From assembly GCA_938009235.1 (NCBI GenBank), contig CALLIK010000004.1, positions 518,412 to 582,411 on the forward strand: 64,000 nucleotides of DNA. The letters are read 5' to 3'. Each line of letters opens with the position of its first letter. Within the stretch, counting starts at the first letter, position 1. The stretch is from an uncultured Caulobacterales bacterium (GTDB lineage: Bacteria > Pseudomonadota > Alphaproteobacteria > Caulobacterales > Maricaulaceae). Both the position numbers and the translations under genes were made by a program. Below are positions 52,082 through 60,433 of the stretch, one piece after another. The notes beneath the pieces were generated by a model, which did no database searches, was not told the DNA's origin, and worked only from the letters and a program-made list of their open reading frames with translations.

Positions 52082-52495
52082 TTACCCAAATTTACCCAGA
52101 ACGCTCAAAAACGTATCTTCTTTACGAAGTATCCAGAGTAAAGCCATAGCTGCCGCTGACGGAATTGCGGCTAAAAACAACTGGTTAAACCCTGAAGCGC
52201 CCCACATGTAAGATGGAAACGCAACAATAATCGCGCCTGCGTGCAAAACAAAAACTAAGCCGTAGCTATATGTCTTTTTGAAACCAACTAAGACAGCCAA
52301 CAAAAGCAACAACCACAAAGCTCCAATCACAGGCGCCGTTGATTCGTTAATACCCTCAACGTGATAGTATTTTTTAGCAATTTTACTGGCCTGCTCTGGA
52401 TTCGTGAACCGCATGACCTGCCAAGGCAGAAGAAAATAGACAATCGACAGCCGTGTTAAAAGCAACGCGGGTTTCAGAAATTTAGTTTCAGACAT
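52082..52495 (-). CDS. DoxX-like membrane protein
   Basis: A 137-residue protein with four hydrophobic segments (about 10-25, 55-72, 75-92, 100-118): the pattern VGFKKTYSYGLVFVLHAG and GALWLLLLLAVLV resembles the DoxX/DoxD and related four-helix family. Role unknown; some members take part in respiration-linked redox reactions. Followed by a long hairpin. Confidence 0.65.
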   Translation of the reverse strand: MSETKFLKPALLLTRLSIVYFLLPWQVMRFTNPEQASKIAKKYYHVEGINESTAPVIGALWLLLLLAVLVGFKKTYSYGLVFVLHAGAIIVAFPSYMWGASGFNQLFLAAIPSAAAMALLWILRKEDTFLSVLGKFG

Positions 52496-52572
52496 AGATA
52501 TTCCTCTCTCAATGAATAAGTCTCACCATTAACAGACGAAACCCTTGAGTGGGATTCACAAAAGCGAGAGTC

Positions 52573-53901
52573 TTAAGCTGTATCACCGCGCAAACGCGCC
52601 TTAGCTTTTTCAGCTCCTAGTAAGACCAACATATCGTCCATTGACGGACCATGTTGCTGCCCTGTTAGCGCCAAACGCAATGGCATGAACAATCCCTTGC
52701 CTTTACGTCCTGTCTCAGTTTTCAAATGCGTGATCAAAGCAGACCATGTCTCTGGCAGCACTGTGTCCGGCAAAAACTCGGCAGCCGTTTTACAGAAATC
52801 ACCATCTTCATCAGCAATTTCGCCCGACATTGGTTTCAGGACAATGTCTGCCCACGAATCAACATCTGAAATTTTCTCGATATTCGCGCGAACAATGTTC
52901 CAGAACGCAGCATCACCAGGCACACGGTCTGCCACGTCTTCATAGGCGGTTTCGTGAAGGAGCTTGGCGTTCAAAGCGATCAAGTCTTTCTCATCGAAAC
53001 GAGCGGGAGCGCGGCCAATCTTAGTGAAAGAGAATTCAGAAGCCAGAGCTTCAAGACTATGACGAATTTCAACAGCGTCTGATGTTCCGATTTTCGCGAG
53101 GAGCGACGCAATCGACATAGGTTCAATGCCTTGCTCGCGCAGTTCCAACATCGACAAAGACCCAATACGCTTAGACAAAGACTTACCATCTGCGCCGACA
53201 AGTAATGGCGTATGCGCGAATGTCGGTAGATGTGTCGAAAGCGCCTGAAAGACTTCAATCTGCGCCGCAGAGTTCGTCACATGATCTTCACCGCGAATAA
53301 CATGCGTAATCTCGGCCTCTATATCATCGACAACACTCGGCAGCGTGTAGAGATATGATCCATCACCGCGAATAAGGACAGGGTCAGAGAGTGACGAGAC
53401 ATCAATTTTTTGCTCCCCGCGCACCATATCCGTCCATGTAACAACACCGCCAGAGAGCTTGAAACGCCAATGCGGCGTGCGCCCTTCGGCTTCATACGCG
53501 GTCTTTTGCTCATCTGTAAGATCTAGAGCCGCGCGGTTATAAACAGGCGGCTTACCGGCAACGCGCAGAAGTTTACGCTGACGGTCTAGCTCGTCCGATG
53601 TTTCATAACACGGGTAGAGCAATCCTGCGGCGCGTAGCTTATCTGCGGCTTCGTCATACATACCGAAACGCTCGGATTGCTTGAACGTCTTACCCCATGT
53701 GACGCCCAACCAAGACAGATCATCTTTGATGCCTTGCTCATATTCAGCCGTAGATCGCGCCACATCTGTGTCATCGATACGTAGAATGAACATGCCCTCT
53801 TCCGCTTTCGCGAATAGGACATTCATCAAGGCGGTGCGGACATTCCCAACATGCAAACGTCCCGTAGGAGACGGCGCAAATCGTACAATAGGTTTGGCCA
53901 T
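52573..53901 (-). CDS. gltX: Glutamyl-tRNA synthetase
   Basis: Class Ib synthetase, 442 residues. HIGH-type motif in PSPTGRLHVGNVRTALMN (HVGN), the acceptor region IRGEDHVTNSAAQIEVF and the KMSKS-type motif SLSKRIGS. Shorter than the usual 470, typical of the second alphaproteobacterial GltX form that may charge tRNA-Gln as well. ATG 53901 overlaps the nadE stop by one base (TAATG). Confidence 0.92.
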   Translation of the reverse strand: MAKPIVRFAPSPTGRLHVGNVRTALMNVLFAKAEEGMFILRIDDTDVARSTAEYEQGIKDDLSWLGVTWGKTFKQSERFGMYDEAADKLRAAGLLYPCYETSDELDRQRKLLRVAGKPPVYNRAALDLTDEQKTAYEAEGRTPHWRFKLSGGVVTWTDMVRGEQKIDVSSLSDPVLIRGDGSYLYTLPSVVDDIEAEITHVIRGEDHVTNSAAQIEVFQALSTHLPTFAHTPLLVGADGKSLSKRIGSLSMLELREQGIEPMSIASLLAKIGTSDAVEIRHSLEALASEFSFTKIGRAPARFDEKDLIALNAKLLHETAYEDVADRVPGDAAFWNIVRANIEKISDVDSWADIVLKPMSGEIADEDGDFCKTAAEFLPDTVLPETWSALITHLKTETGRKGKGLFMPLRLALTGQQHGPSMDDMLVLLGAEKAKARLRGDTA

Positions 53902-55571
53902 TAAATTTCACCTTCAGGAATTTTGTCGCGATAACGATTTGTAATCGGATAGCGGCGGTCGCGTCCGAAATTCTTTGTGCCGATTTTCACACCCGGAGGC
54001 GCTTGTCTGCGTTTATATTCAGCGATGTAGAGCAAGTTTTGAATCCGTTTCACATCGGCTTCGCTATGACCGCGCGTGAGAATATCTTCAATCGGCAATT
54101 CCAGTTCGATCAAGCACAACAACAGATCATCCAACACGTCATATTCAGGCAGACTATCGCTGTCTTTTTGATCATCGCGCAGCTCCGCTGACGGCGGTTT
54201 TGTGATGATACGCGTTGGGATGGGCGCATCAGCCCCGAGCAAATCCTCAGGCGTGTTTTCATTGCGCCAATTCGCAAGAGCAAAAACTTCGGTTTTATAG
54301 ACGTCTTTGAGCGGATTATATCCGCCGCACATATCGCCATATAGCGTGGCATATCCCACGGCCATTTCCGACTTATTCCCTGTCGTCACCAACATCGGTC
54401 CAAATTTATTAGACAGCGCCATAAGCGTCAGCGCGCGAGAGCGGGATTGAATATTCTCTTCGGCTGTTGATGGCTCTAGGTCGGTAAAGAATGGCGTCAG
54501 CATTTCATCAAAGGCGTCAATCGCAGGCTTAATCGCGATGGAATCGTAACGGCACCCGAGGCGCTCACAGCATTGCTCTGCATCCGTCAGGGAATCGCCC
54601 GACGTATATTTCGTCGGCATCATCACGGCCCAAACGCGATCAGGACCGAGCGCATCAACGGCAATGGTTGCCGCCATGGCGCTATCAATGCCGCCGCTCA
54701 TACCGAGAATGATCTGCTTAAAGCCGTTCTTATTGACGTAATCGCCAAGGCCAAGGCACATCGCGCGCCAATCGGCTTCATGGCCAGAAAGCTGAACTTC
54801 GCGTTTGGCCTCTAGGCAGGTCCAAACGTCGTCAATCTTCTCCCATGTCGCGAGATCATAATCATCGACGAAGCTTTTCAGAGATTGAACAATCGAGCCA
54901 TCCGCCGCCATAGAGAATGAAGACCCGTCAAAAACAAGCTCGTCCTGTCCGCCCACCTGATTGACATAAATCAACGGCAGGCCTTCGGTAATAACCTTCT
55001 CGCCCAATGCAGCCGTGCGTTCCGTCAATGCGGTTCGCCGCCAAGGTGACCCATTCGGAGAGATCATAATCTCTGCACCTGCGTCTTTCAGGTGGTCCGC
55101 GACCGTGTCTTGCCACAGGTCTTCGCAGATCGGAAGACCGATAGAGATACCTTTGAAATCAATAGGCTGTGGCAGATGTCCTTGCGTGAAAACACGGGCT
55201 TCATCAAACACGCCATAGTTCGGCAAATGATGCTTAAACCTTACATCCGAAATCGCGCCATCCCGCATGAATAGCGCCGCATTATACAGTTCGCCATCAT
55301 CCAACCACGGCGCGGAAAACACGATTGCGGGGCCGTCTTTGGTCTGGGTCGCCAAACGCTCGCAAGCCGTTCGGCAATCTGTGACTGCGGAAGGGCGCAG
55401 AACCAAATCTTCTGGCGCGTAGCCGATGATGAAGAGTTCAGAGAACACAACAATATCTGCGCCGTCTGCCTTGGCTTTGGCGTAATGAGTCTGCGCTTTC
55501 TCCAAGTTTCCGGCGATATCGCCGACAACTGGATTAGCTTGAATGGAAGCGATTTTGAGGCGGTGTGTCAT
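53901..55571 (-). CDS. nadE: Glutamine-dependent NAD synthetase
   Basis: A 556-residue fusion: an N-terminal nitrilase-like glutaminase (catalytic Glu in VVFSELFIIGY, Lys in FKHHLPNYGVF, Cys in LPICEDLW) and a C-terminal NAD synthetase with the P-loop LGMSGGIDSAM (SGGxDS) and the domain ITKPPSAELRDDQKDSDSLPEYDVLD (pieces). Last step of NAD synthesis. Coupled with gltX. Confidence 0.95.
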   Translation of the reverse strand: MTHRLKIASIQANPVVGDIAGNLEKAQTHYAKAKADGADIVVFSELFIIGYAPEDLVLRPSAVTDCRTACERLATQTKDGPAIVFSAPWLDDGELYNAALFMRDGAISDVRFKHHLPNYGVFDEARVFTQGHLPQPIDFKGISIGLPICEDLWQDTVADHLKDAGAEIMISPNGSPWRRTALTERTAALGEKVITEGLPLIYVNQVGGQDELVFDGSSFSMAADGSIVQSLKSFVDDYDLATWEKIDDVWTCLEAKREVQLSGHEADWRAMCLGLGDYVNKNGFKQIILGMSGGIDSAMAATIAVDALGPDRVWAVMMPTKYTSGDSLTDAEQCCERLGCRYDSIAIKPAIDAFDEMLTPFFTDLEPSTAEENIQSRSRALTLMALSNKFGPMLVTTGNKSEMAVGYATLYGDMCGGYNPLKDVYKTEVFALANWRNENTPEDLLGADAPIPTRIITKPPSAELRDDQKDSDSLPEYDVLDDLLLCLIELELPIEDILTRGHSEADVKRIQNLLYIAEYKRRQAPPGVKIGTKNFGRDRRYPITNRYRDKIPEGEI

Positions 55572-55733
55572 ATGCCTAGCGCTCTACTCTGCCCCTCCCG
55601 ATTTGGCAAATCGTCTCTTAGATTGAACGTTATGAAAGGTTAGTTGGCAGAGTTGTTCTCCATGTTCGCGAGGTAACAGAGAGGTCAGAATAACGCTTTA
55701 CGATATTAGGGTGGAGTAACTTTATTATTGCTC

Positions 55734-56984
55734 TCAATCGACAATCACTAAAGGCTTGAGTTCATCATGTACCATGCCTTTAAGCCTTAACTGCTCCGCC
55801 AAACTGCGAAACGCATCAATATTCATATTCATGCTGTGCTGACCATTGCTTTGCGCGACCGTGAATTCCCGGTCGGCTGCGTTCTTGGCAATGACGATGT
55901 TCATGGCAGGGTTCACATATATATATTGGCCATAAATCCCGATTGCGAAGAAGTCGCCCTTGCTTGGCCCCTCTTGCGGCATTGGCACCCACCATTGATA
56001 GCCATAGCCAGACCCGCGCACAGGGTGAATATTTGGCGCATGGTTGATCGTTGAGTCTTTCACCCAAGCCTCTGGTACGATCTGCTCGCCCTTCCACCCG
56101 CCGCCTTGAAGGAATAACTGACCGAATTTGGCGTAATCCCGCGTGCGTAGGTTCAACCCGCCCAAAGCGAAGGCAACATCTTCGCCGTCCGTGAGATAGA
56201 AAGGAGCTTTGCCCATCCCGAGCTTTGCGCCGTAAGTTTCTTCCCACATCTGATGAAGGCTTTTGCCTGTGACTTCACGCAGAGCCATTGCCGCGACATG
56301 TGTATCAATAGAGACATATTGCCAGACCGTCCCTGGTTCATACTGGCGCTCCGTCAGCTCAGTCGTATATTCATCCATCGACCCGCCAAGACCCAATACC
56401 TTTCCCATGTCGTTGATGTCTGAATTGGGGTCCATGTAGTTCTCGTCGAACTTCACGCCGCTGGCCATGTTCAGAATGTTGGCAACCGTAGCGCCCTCAT
56501 AGGCTGTGCTTTTGAGCCGTGGCAGATAGGTCTCAATAGGTTGAGAAATATCCATCAGCCCGTCTTCAACCGCCTGACCATAGAGCGCCGACATAAATGA
56601 CTTCGCTACGGACCAACTGATACGGAGGTCATCGGGGCCAGTATCTTTGTAATAACTTTCGTGGATCAACGTGCCGTCGCGAATGATAACGAGCGCCGTT
56701 GTGTCGAGTTCTTCGAGAACATCCGTCAACGCAACCTCTTGGCCCGCAACAGTTACAGTTTCAGGCAAAGGTTGAATATCTTCATCCCATGGCTGCGGAT
56801 CGCCAATGCTCAGGTCATGATGCAGGAATGCGTCGTCCATATTCGAGAAATTCGCGACAATCTTATCTGCATCAAACAGTGTGTTGATTGTCATGAGGCG
56901 TTTGATCGTCGTCCAATTCAGCGCGATTAACAAAAGTCCAAGCGCAGGCAGACCAATTCCAAACCACTTTAAAATACGCATCAC
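55734..56984 (-). CDS. Serine hydrolase, beta-lactamase class C / esterase family
   Basis: A 416-residue protein with an N-terminal hydrophobic segment (IGLPALGLLLIALNW) as signal or anchor, then the catalytic SxxK in SWSVAKSFMSAL, a Tyr motif (YVSIDTHVAAMA), and C-terminal GSGYGYQWWVP and AIGIYGQYIYVNPAMNIVI typical of the family. Likely a periplasmic esterase or peptidase; substrate unknown. Starts in a four-base overlap with the oxidoreductase upstream. Confidence 0.85.
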   Translation of the reverse strand: MMRILKWFGIGLPALGLLLIALNWTTIKRLMTINTLFDADKIVANFSNMDDAFLHHDLSIGDPQPWDEDIQPLPETVTVAGQEVALTDVLEELDTTALVIIRDGTLIHESYYKDTGPDDLRISWSVAKSFMSALYGQAVEDGLMDISQPIETYLPRLKSTAYEGATVANILNMASGVKFDENYMDPNSDINDMGKVLGLGGSMDEYTTELTERQYEPGTVWQYVSIDTHVAAMALREVTGKSLHQMWEETYGAKLGMGKAPFYLTDGEDVAFALGGLNLRTRDYAKFGQLFLQGGGWKGEQIVPEAWVKDSTINHAPNIHPVRGSGYGYQWWVPMPQEGPSKGDFFAIGIYGQYIYVNPAMNIVIAKNAADREFTVAQSNGQHSMNMNIDAFRSLAEQLRLKGMVHDELKPLVIVD

Positions 56985-57883
56985 ACATCCCCATCTATTT
57001 GTGTTGCAACCTGCACTGCGATTGCACCGTCCTTAGCCCCAACCAGAACAGGCGTTCCGTCTAGGATGGCGCACACGAACACATCTGTCGCGGCACCTAA
57101 GCTGTCTTGTGCCCTTGGATCTGCCGCGAAGTCTACATTCAAATCAAACGGCGTGTCATGCACGAGGGTTTTCGCGTTGAAGTCGATATGCACACTGCCC
57201 GACGGGTATGTGAGAGTCATATGGCGCTCCCCCGTCTCTACCACGCGGCTCGCGAAGAGATCAGCCCGTGCATCGCCATAGTATAGCGCAGCATGACTTT
57301 CATCCGATGTTTCAGATTTCACGCAGCGAGTGCGCCCCTTAACGGTGTCAGGCGCTCGGCCAAATAGAGCCGTGCACAGATCAATGTCATGGGTCATTAA
57401 ATCCATTGTCACCGAAGCATCGGTGCCGCGGGAGGAGTAAGGGTTAGAGCGGACAGCTTTAATCGCGAGAGGGTGTTCCTCCACGACGTCTAAACCGATG
57501 GCACGAAGGACCATGCGTTCTTGATGCCCAATCTGAACGATGAGGTTATTTTCTGCCGCGAGCCGCACAATCGTCTCGCTTTGCGCCGCCGTCGTTGCGA
57601 GAGGCTTTTCAATAAGACAATGACAGCCTGCTTCCAATGCAAGTCTGGCAACATCTCCATGGAAGCTCGCGGGACAGGCAATGACAACCGCATCGCTTTC
57701 GGCCAACAGTGCCTCAAGCGAATGAGCCTTTATCTCATGCTTATACGCCATGTTTGCGGCGTTATCGTCATTAAGGTCATAGACCCCGACAAACTTTACC
57801 CGCGCATGTTCGGACAGCTTATTGGCATGATACCCAGCGAAGACACCCGCACCGACCAGACCAATTTTCAAATGTTTAAACAT
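56981..57883 (-). CDS. Gfo/Idh/MocA-family oxidoreductase
   Basis: A 300-residue NAD(P)-dependent dehydrogenase. Rossmann start IGLVGAGVFAGYHANKL, acidic turn VYDLND, and the family EKP motif in CHCLIEKPLATTAAQS. In the catalytic region TMDLMTHDIDLCTALF and SLGAATDVFVCAI. Typically acts on sugars or cyclitols; substrate unknown. Coupled to the serine hydrolase gene. Confidence 0.9.
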   Translation of the reverse strand: MFKHLKIGLVGAGVFAGYHANKLSEHARVKFVGVYDLNDDNAANMAYKHEIKAHSLEALLAESDAVVIACPASFHGDVARLALEAGCHCLIEKPLATTAAQSETIVRLAAENNLIVQIGHQERMVLRAIGLDVVEEHPLAIKAVRSNPYSSRGTDASVTMDLMTHDIDLCTALFGRAPDTVKGRTRCVKSETSDESHAALYYGDARADLFASRVVETGERHMTLTYPSGSVHIDFNAKTLVHDTPFDLNVDFAADPRAQDSLGAATDVFVCAILDGTPVLVGAKDGAIAVQVATQIDGDV

Positions 57884-58146
57884 TGAGCCTTAACGCCGCT
57901 TGAGAGATGATTTGCAAGTGAAAATATTAGAATCACTTTTCGCATTATTCCCTATGACTCGGGCATGCATGGACGACTTCCAGTTGAAACTGAGCCGATA
58001 TAATAACGTAAACACCCCCCAAATCATCAAAAACATCAAAAACATCAGTAAACATGTAGTTTTTAATGACAAATTAGCCGCAATCCTTAGCATTCCTAAC
58101 AGCTCCGGCATCAACGCTGGTCGCTTCATCACGAGGGAGATTCACG
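57884..58146. other. Promoter region upstream of HU
   Basis: 263 bases. A tandem repeat of ATCAAAAAC (twice, then a variant) at about 58025-58045, then AT-rich sequence and GAGGGAG just before the HU start at 58147. Probable divergent promoter region for HU (+) and the oxidoreductase (-). Confidence 0.45.
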
Positions 58147-58419
58147 ATGAACAAGAAAGAACTTATCGGCGCACTTGCTACTCAGGCTAACTGCTCACAC
58201 ACCGAAGCTGGCGACATGCTCAATGCATTTTGCGAAGTTGTTACGAATGAAATGAAGCAAGGCGACGGCGCAAAAGTCATCATCCCTGGTTTTGGTCAAT
58301 TTGTAGCCAAACATCGCGAATCCCGCGAAATGCGCAATCCATCAACGGGCCAAATGATGATGTCAAAAGCGAAAACATCTGCTTCATTCAAAGCCGCAGC
58401 AGCTCTTAAAGATCTTTAA
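58147..58419 (+). CDS. hupB: DNA-binding protein HU
   Basis: A 90-residue nucleoid protein: MNKKELIGALATQANCSHTEA, GFGQFVAKHRESREMRNPSTG and ASFKAAAALKDL. The DNA-binding arm RNPSTGQMM is normal. GAGGGAG ribosome binding site 8 bases ahead. Single gene, followed by a strong terminator. Confidence 0.95.
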   Translation: MNKKELIGALATQANCSHTEAGDMLNAFCEVVTNEMKQGDGAKVIIPGFGQFVAKHRESREMRNPSTGQMMMSKAKTSASFKAAAALKDL

Positions 58420-58445
58420 GACTTAAACATCTTATTCCAGACTTT

Positions 58446-58476
58446 AAGCCGTCCCTTTGCAGGGGCGGCTTTTTTA
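58446..58476 (+). terminator. Rho-independent terminator of HU gene
   Basis: AAGCCGTCCC, 6-base loop TTTGCA, GGGGCGGCTT then TTTTT: a 10-bp stem with one G-T pair and a strong T-tract. Confidence 0.92.
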
Positions 58477-58489
58477 TTAGGTTTAACAA

Positions 58490-59869
58490 CTACCCTGCGA
58501 GGCGCACGCCCTCATCTTTACGGTAGCGGCCTAATTCTTCAGAAATCAGAAATGCCAACTCAAGGGCTTGATCTGCATTCAAACGAGGGTCGCAATGTGT
58601 GTGATAACGCGAGGACAAATCTTCTTCGCGAACAGCGCGTGCCGACCCGCCCAAACATTCCGTTACATTTTGTCCTGTCATTTCGAAATGTACACCACCC
58701 GGCCAACAGCCTTCGGAATGTAGCACCTGCATAAACTGACTAACTTCGGTCATGATGTAATCGAATGGTCGCGTTTTATAGCCACTATCGGTTTTGATCG
58801 TATTGCCGTGCATCGGATCACAAGACCAGACAACTTGACGCCCCGCCTTTTTAATTGCCCGCGCCAAAGTTGGCAGACCTTTGGCAACCTTGTCGTGGCC
58901 ATAACGCGCGATAAGCGTTATCTTACCCGCTTCATTATCTGGGTTCAGGACATCGAGCAAACGCATCAGCTCATCTGGCTCCAAGCCCTCCCCGATCTTC
59001 ATCGCAATTGGGTTTTCAATCCCGCGCATAAATTCGACATGAGCATGATCTAGCTGACGTGTACGATTACCAATCCACAGCATATGTGCGGAGGTATCGT
59101 ACCAACGACCTGTCGTGCTATCGATCCGCGTCATGGCTTCTTCATAACCAAGCAGCAGACCTTCATGGGACGTATAGTAATTCGTAGACGACATTTGCGG
59201 CGTAGATTCAGGTGTCACGCCGCAAGCTTCCATAAAGTCCAAAGCGTCTTCAATTTTCTCGCAAAGTTCTTTGTATTTTTTAGTCTGCTCAGACTCATCA
59301 ACAAAACCCAATGTCCACTTATGGATATTACGCAGGTTCGCATAACCACCCGTCGCGAAGGCTCGCAGCAGGTTCATCGTCGCAGCCGATTGGCCATAGG
59401 CTTTCAGTAAACGTTGAGGATCAGGTGCACGCGAAACAGGATCAAAGGCCATGCCATTGATATTATCTCCGCGATAAGACGGAAGCTCAACGCCGTCACG
59501 TATTTCGACAGCCGAGCTACGCGGCTTACCAAATTGGCCTGCAATACGACCAACTTTAACGACGGGTTGGCCCGCGCCATATGTTAGCACAACGGCCATT
59601 TGCATCATAACACGGAATGTATCGCGCAGGTTATCAGGGTGAAACTCCTTGAAGCTCTCGGCGCAATCGCCGCCCTGCAGCAAAAAAGCTTTACCATTGG
59701 CAACATCTGCTAACTTTGCCTTCAAACGGCGCGCCTCACCCGCAAAAACAAGCGGTGGATAGCCCTTAAGGGTTGCCTCAACATCGTTGAGTTCAGCCAC
59801 ATCCGGATAATCGCTCGGGATATGTTTGGCAGGTTTATTGCGCCAGCTAGACGGCGTCCATTTCGTCAT
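58490..59869 (-). CDS. aroG: 3-deoxy-7-phosphoheptulonate synthase, class II
   Basis: First enzyme of the shikimate pathway, plant-like class II DAHP synthase, 459 residues. Features: [40 protein letters not shown], and [15 protein letters not shown] and [10 protein letters not shown] (metal and PEP binding). Single gene convergent with HU. Confidence 0.96.
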   Translation of the reverse strand: MTKWTPSSWRNKPAKHIPSDYPDVAELNDVEATLKGYPPLVFAGEARRLKAKLADVANGKAFLLQGGDCAESFKEFHPDNLRDTFRVMMQMAVVLTYGAGQPVVKVGRIAGQFGKPRSSAVEIRDGVELPSYRGDNINGMAFDPVSRAPDPQRLLKAYGQSAATMNLLRAFATGGYANLRNIHKWTLGFVDESEQTKKYKELCEKIEDALDFMEACGVTPESTPQMSSTNYYTSHEGLLLGYEEAMTRIDSTTGRWYDTSAHMLWIGNRTRQLDHAHVEFMRGIENPIAMKIGEGLEPDELMRLLDVLNPDNEAGKITLIARYGHDKVAKGLPTLARAIKKAGRQVVWSCDPMHGNTIKTDSGYKTRPFDYIMTEVSQFMQVLHSEGCWPGGVHFEMTGQNVTECLGGSARAVREEDLSSRYHTHCDPRLNADQALELAFLISEELGRYRKDEGVRLAG

Positions 59870-60179
59870 GATTGTCTTCCTATGCGCAAGATATTTGCGT
59901 CAACACGCTACTGTCATAGCGTGTTAAGACAAATTTTCCTAGCATTGGATGATGCGAGATCGCAAAAATATAGGTAAAAATAAAATAAGTCGTCAGGCAA
60001 GCGTAAAATCATAGGACACTCCCTTAAAATAAGTGATGACTTTCAAAATTACGTTTTCAAGGCTACGCCAATCCAATCTTCACAACTTTAAGTTCTGTTA
60101 ATTATAATAACTAAGCTTAGCTAAACATATTGGGTCTAGTCTCCAGTCGATTAGAAATATTTATGTGGAAATATTTATT
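59870..60179. other. AT-rich intergenic region upstream of Flp pilin
   Basis: 310 bases, AT-rich, between divergent genes. It has TTAA-N6-TTAA at about 60091-60104, not the N7 spacing of CtrA sites. Likely holds promoters for both genes; otherwise nothing specific seen. Confidence 0.4.
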
Positions 60180-60431
60180 ATGCATAGACTGTCCTTAAAA
60201 GAAAAACTTTCTAGGGTTTACGTGTTAAGGTCTGTAAAAAGATACCTGGCCGACACAAGTGGATCAACAGCCATCGAGTATAGCCTTATTGGCGCTTTAA
60301 TAAGCTTAATGGCTATTTCAGGTGCGTCCGCCCTCGGTGGTAGCGTGAATGAACAATTTACAGACATCGCTAAATTACTATCAGGTGAACTAAGCCCTGC
60401 TGAAATTCCGAGTGCGAACATCGTCGGTTAA
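60180..60431 (+). CDS. Flp/Fap-type pilin subunit
   Basis: An 83-residue prepilin: a basic leader up to G28, then STAIEYSLIGALISLMAIS, the Flp-type motif with E33 and the hydrophobic helix after the cleavage site (between G28 and S29). C-terminal part is short and polar. A type IVb (tad) pilin used in surface attachment by many alphaproteobacteria. ATG 60180 chosen over GTG 60165. No other tad genes are in the window; the next gene is a histidine kinase. Confidence 0.88.
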   Translation: MHRLSLKEKLSRVYVLRSVKRYLADTSGSTAIEYSLIGALISLMAISGASALGGSVNEQFTDIAKLLSGELSPAEIPSANIVG

Positions 60432-60433
60432 TC

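Noticed and set aside
57900..58190. 96-codon + strand open frame overlapping the HU start
   Set aside because: Crosses the HU ribosome binding site and start; built largely from the ATCAAAAAC repeat.
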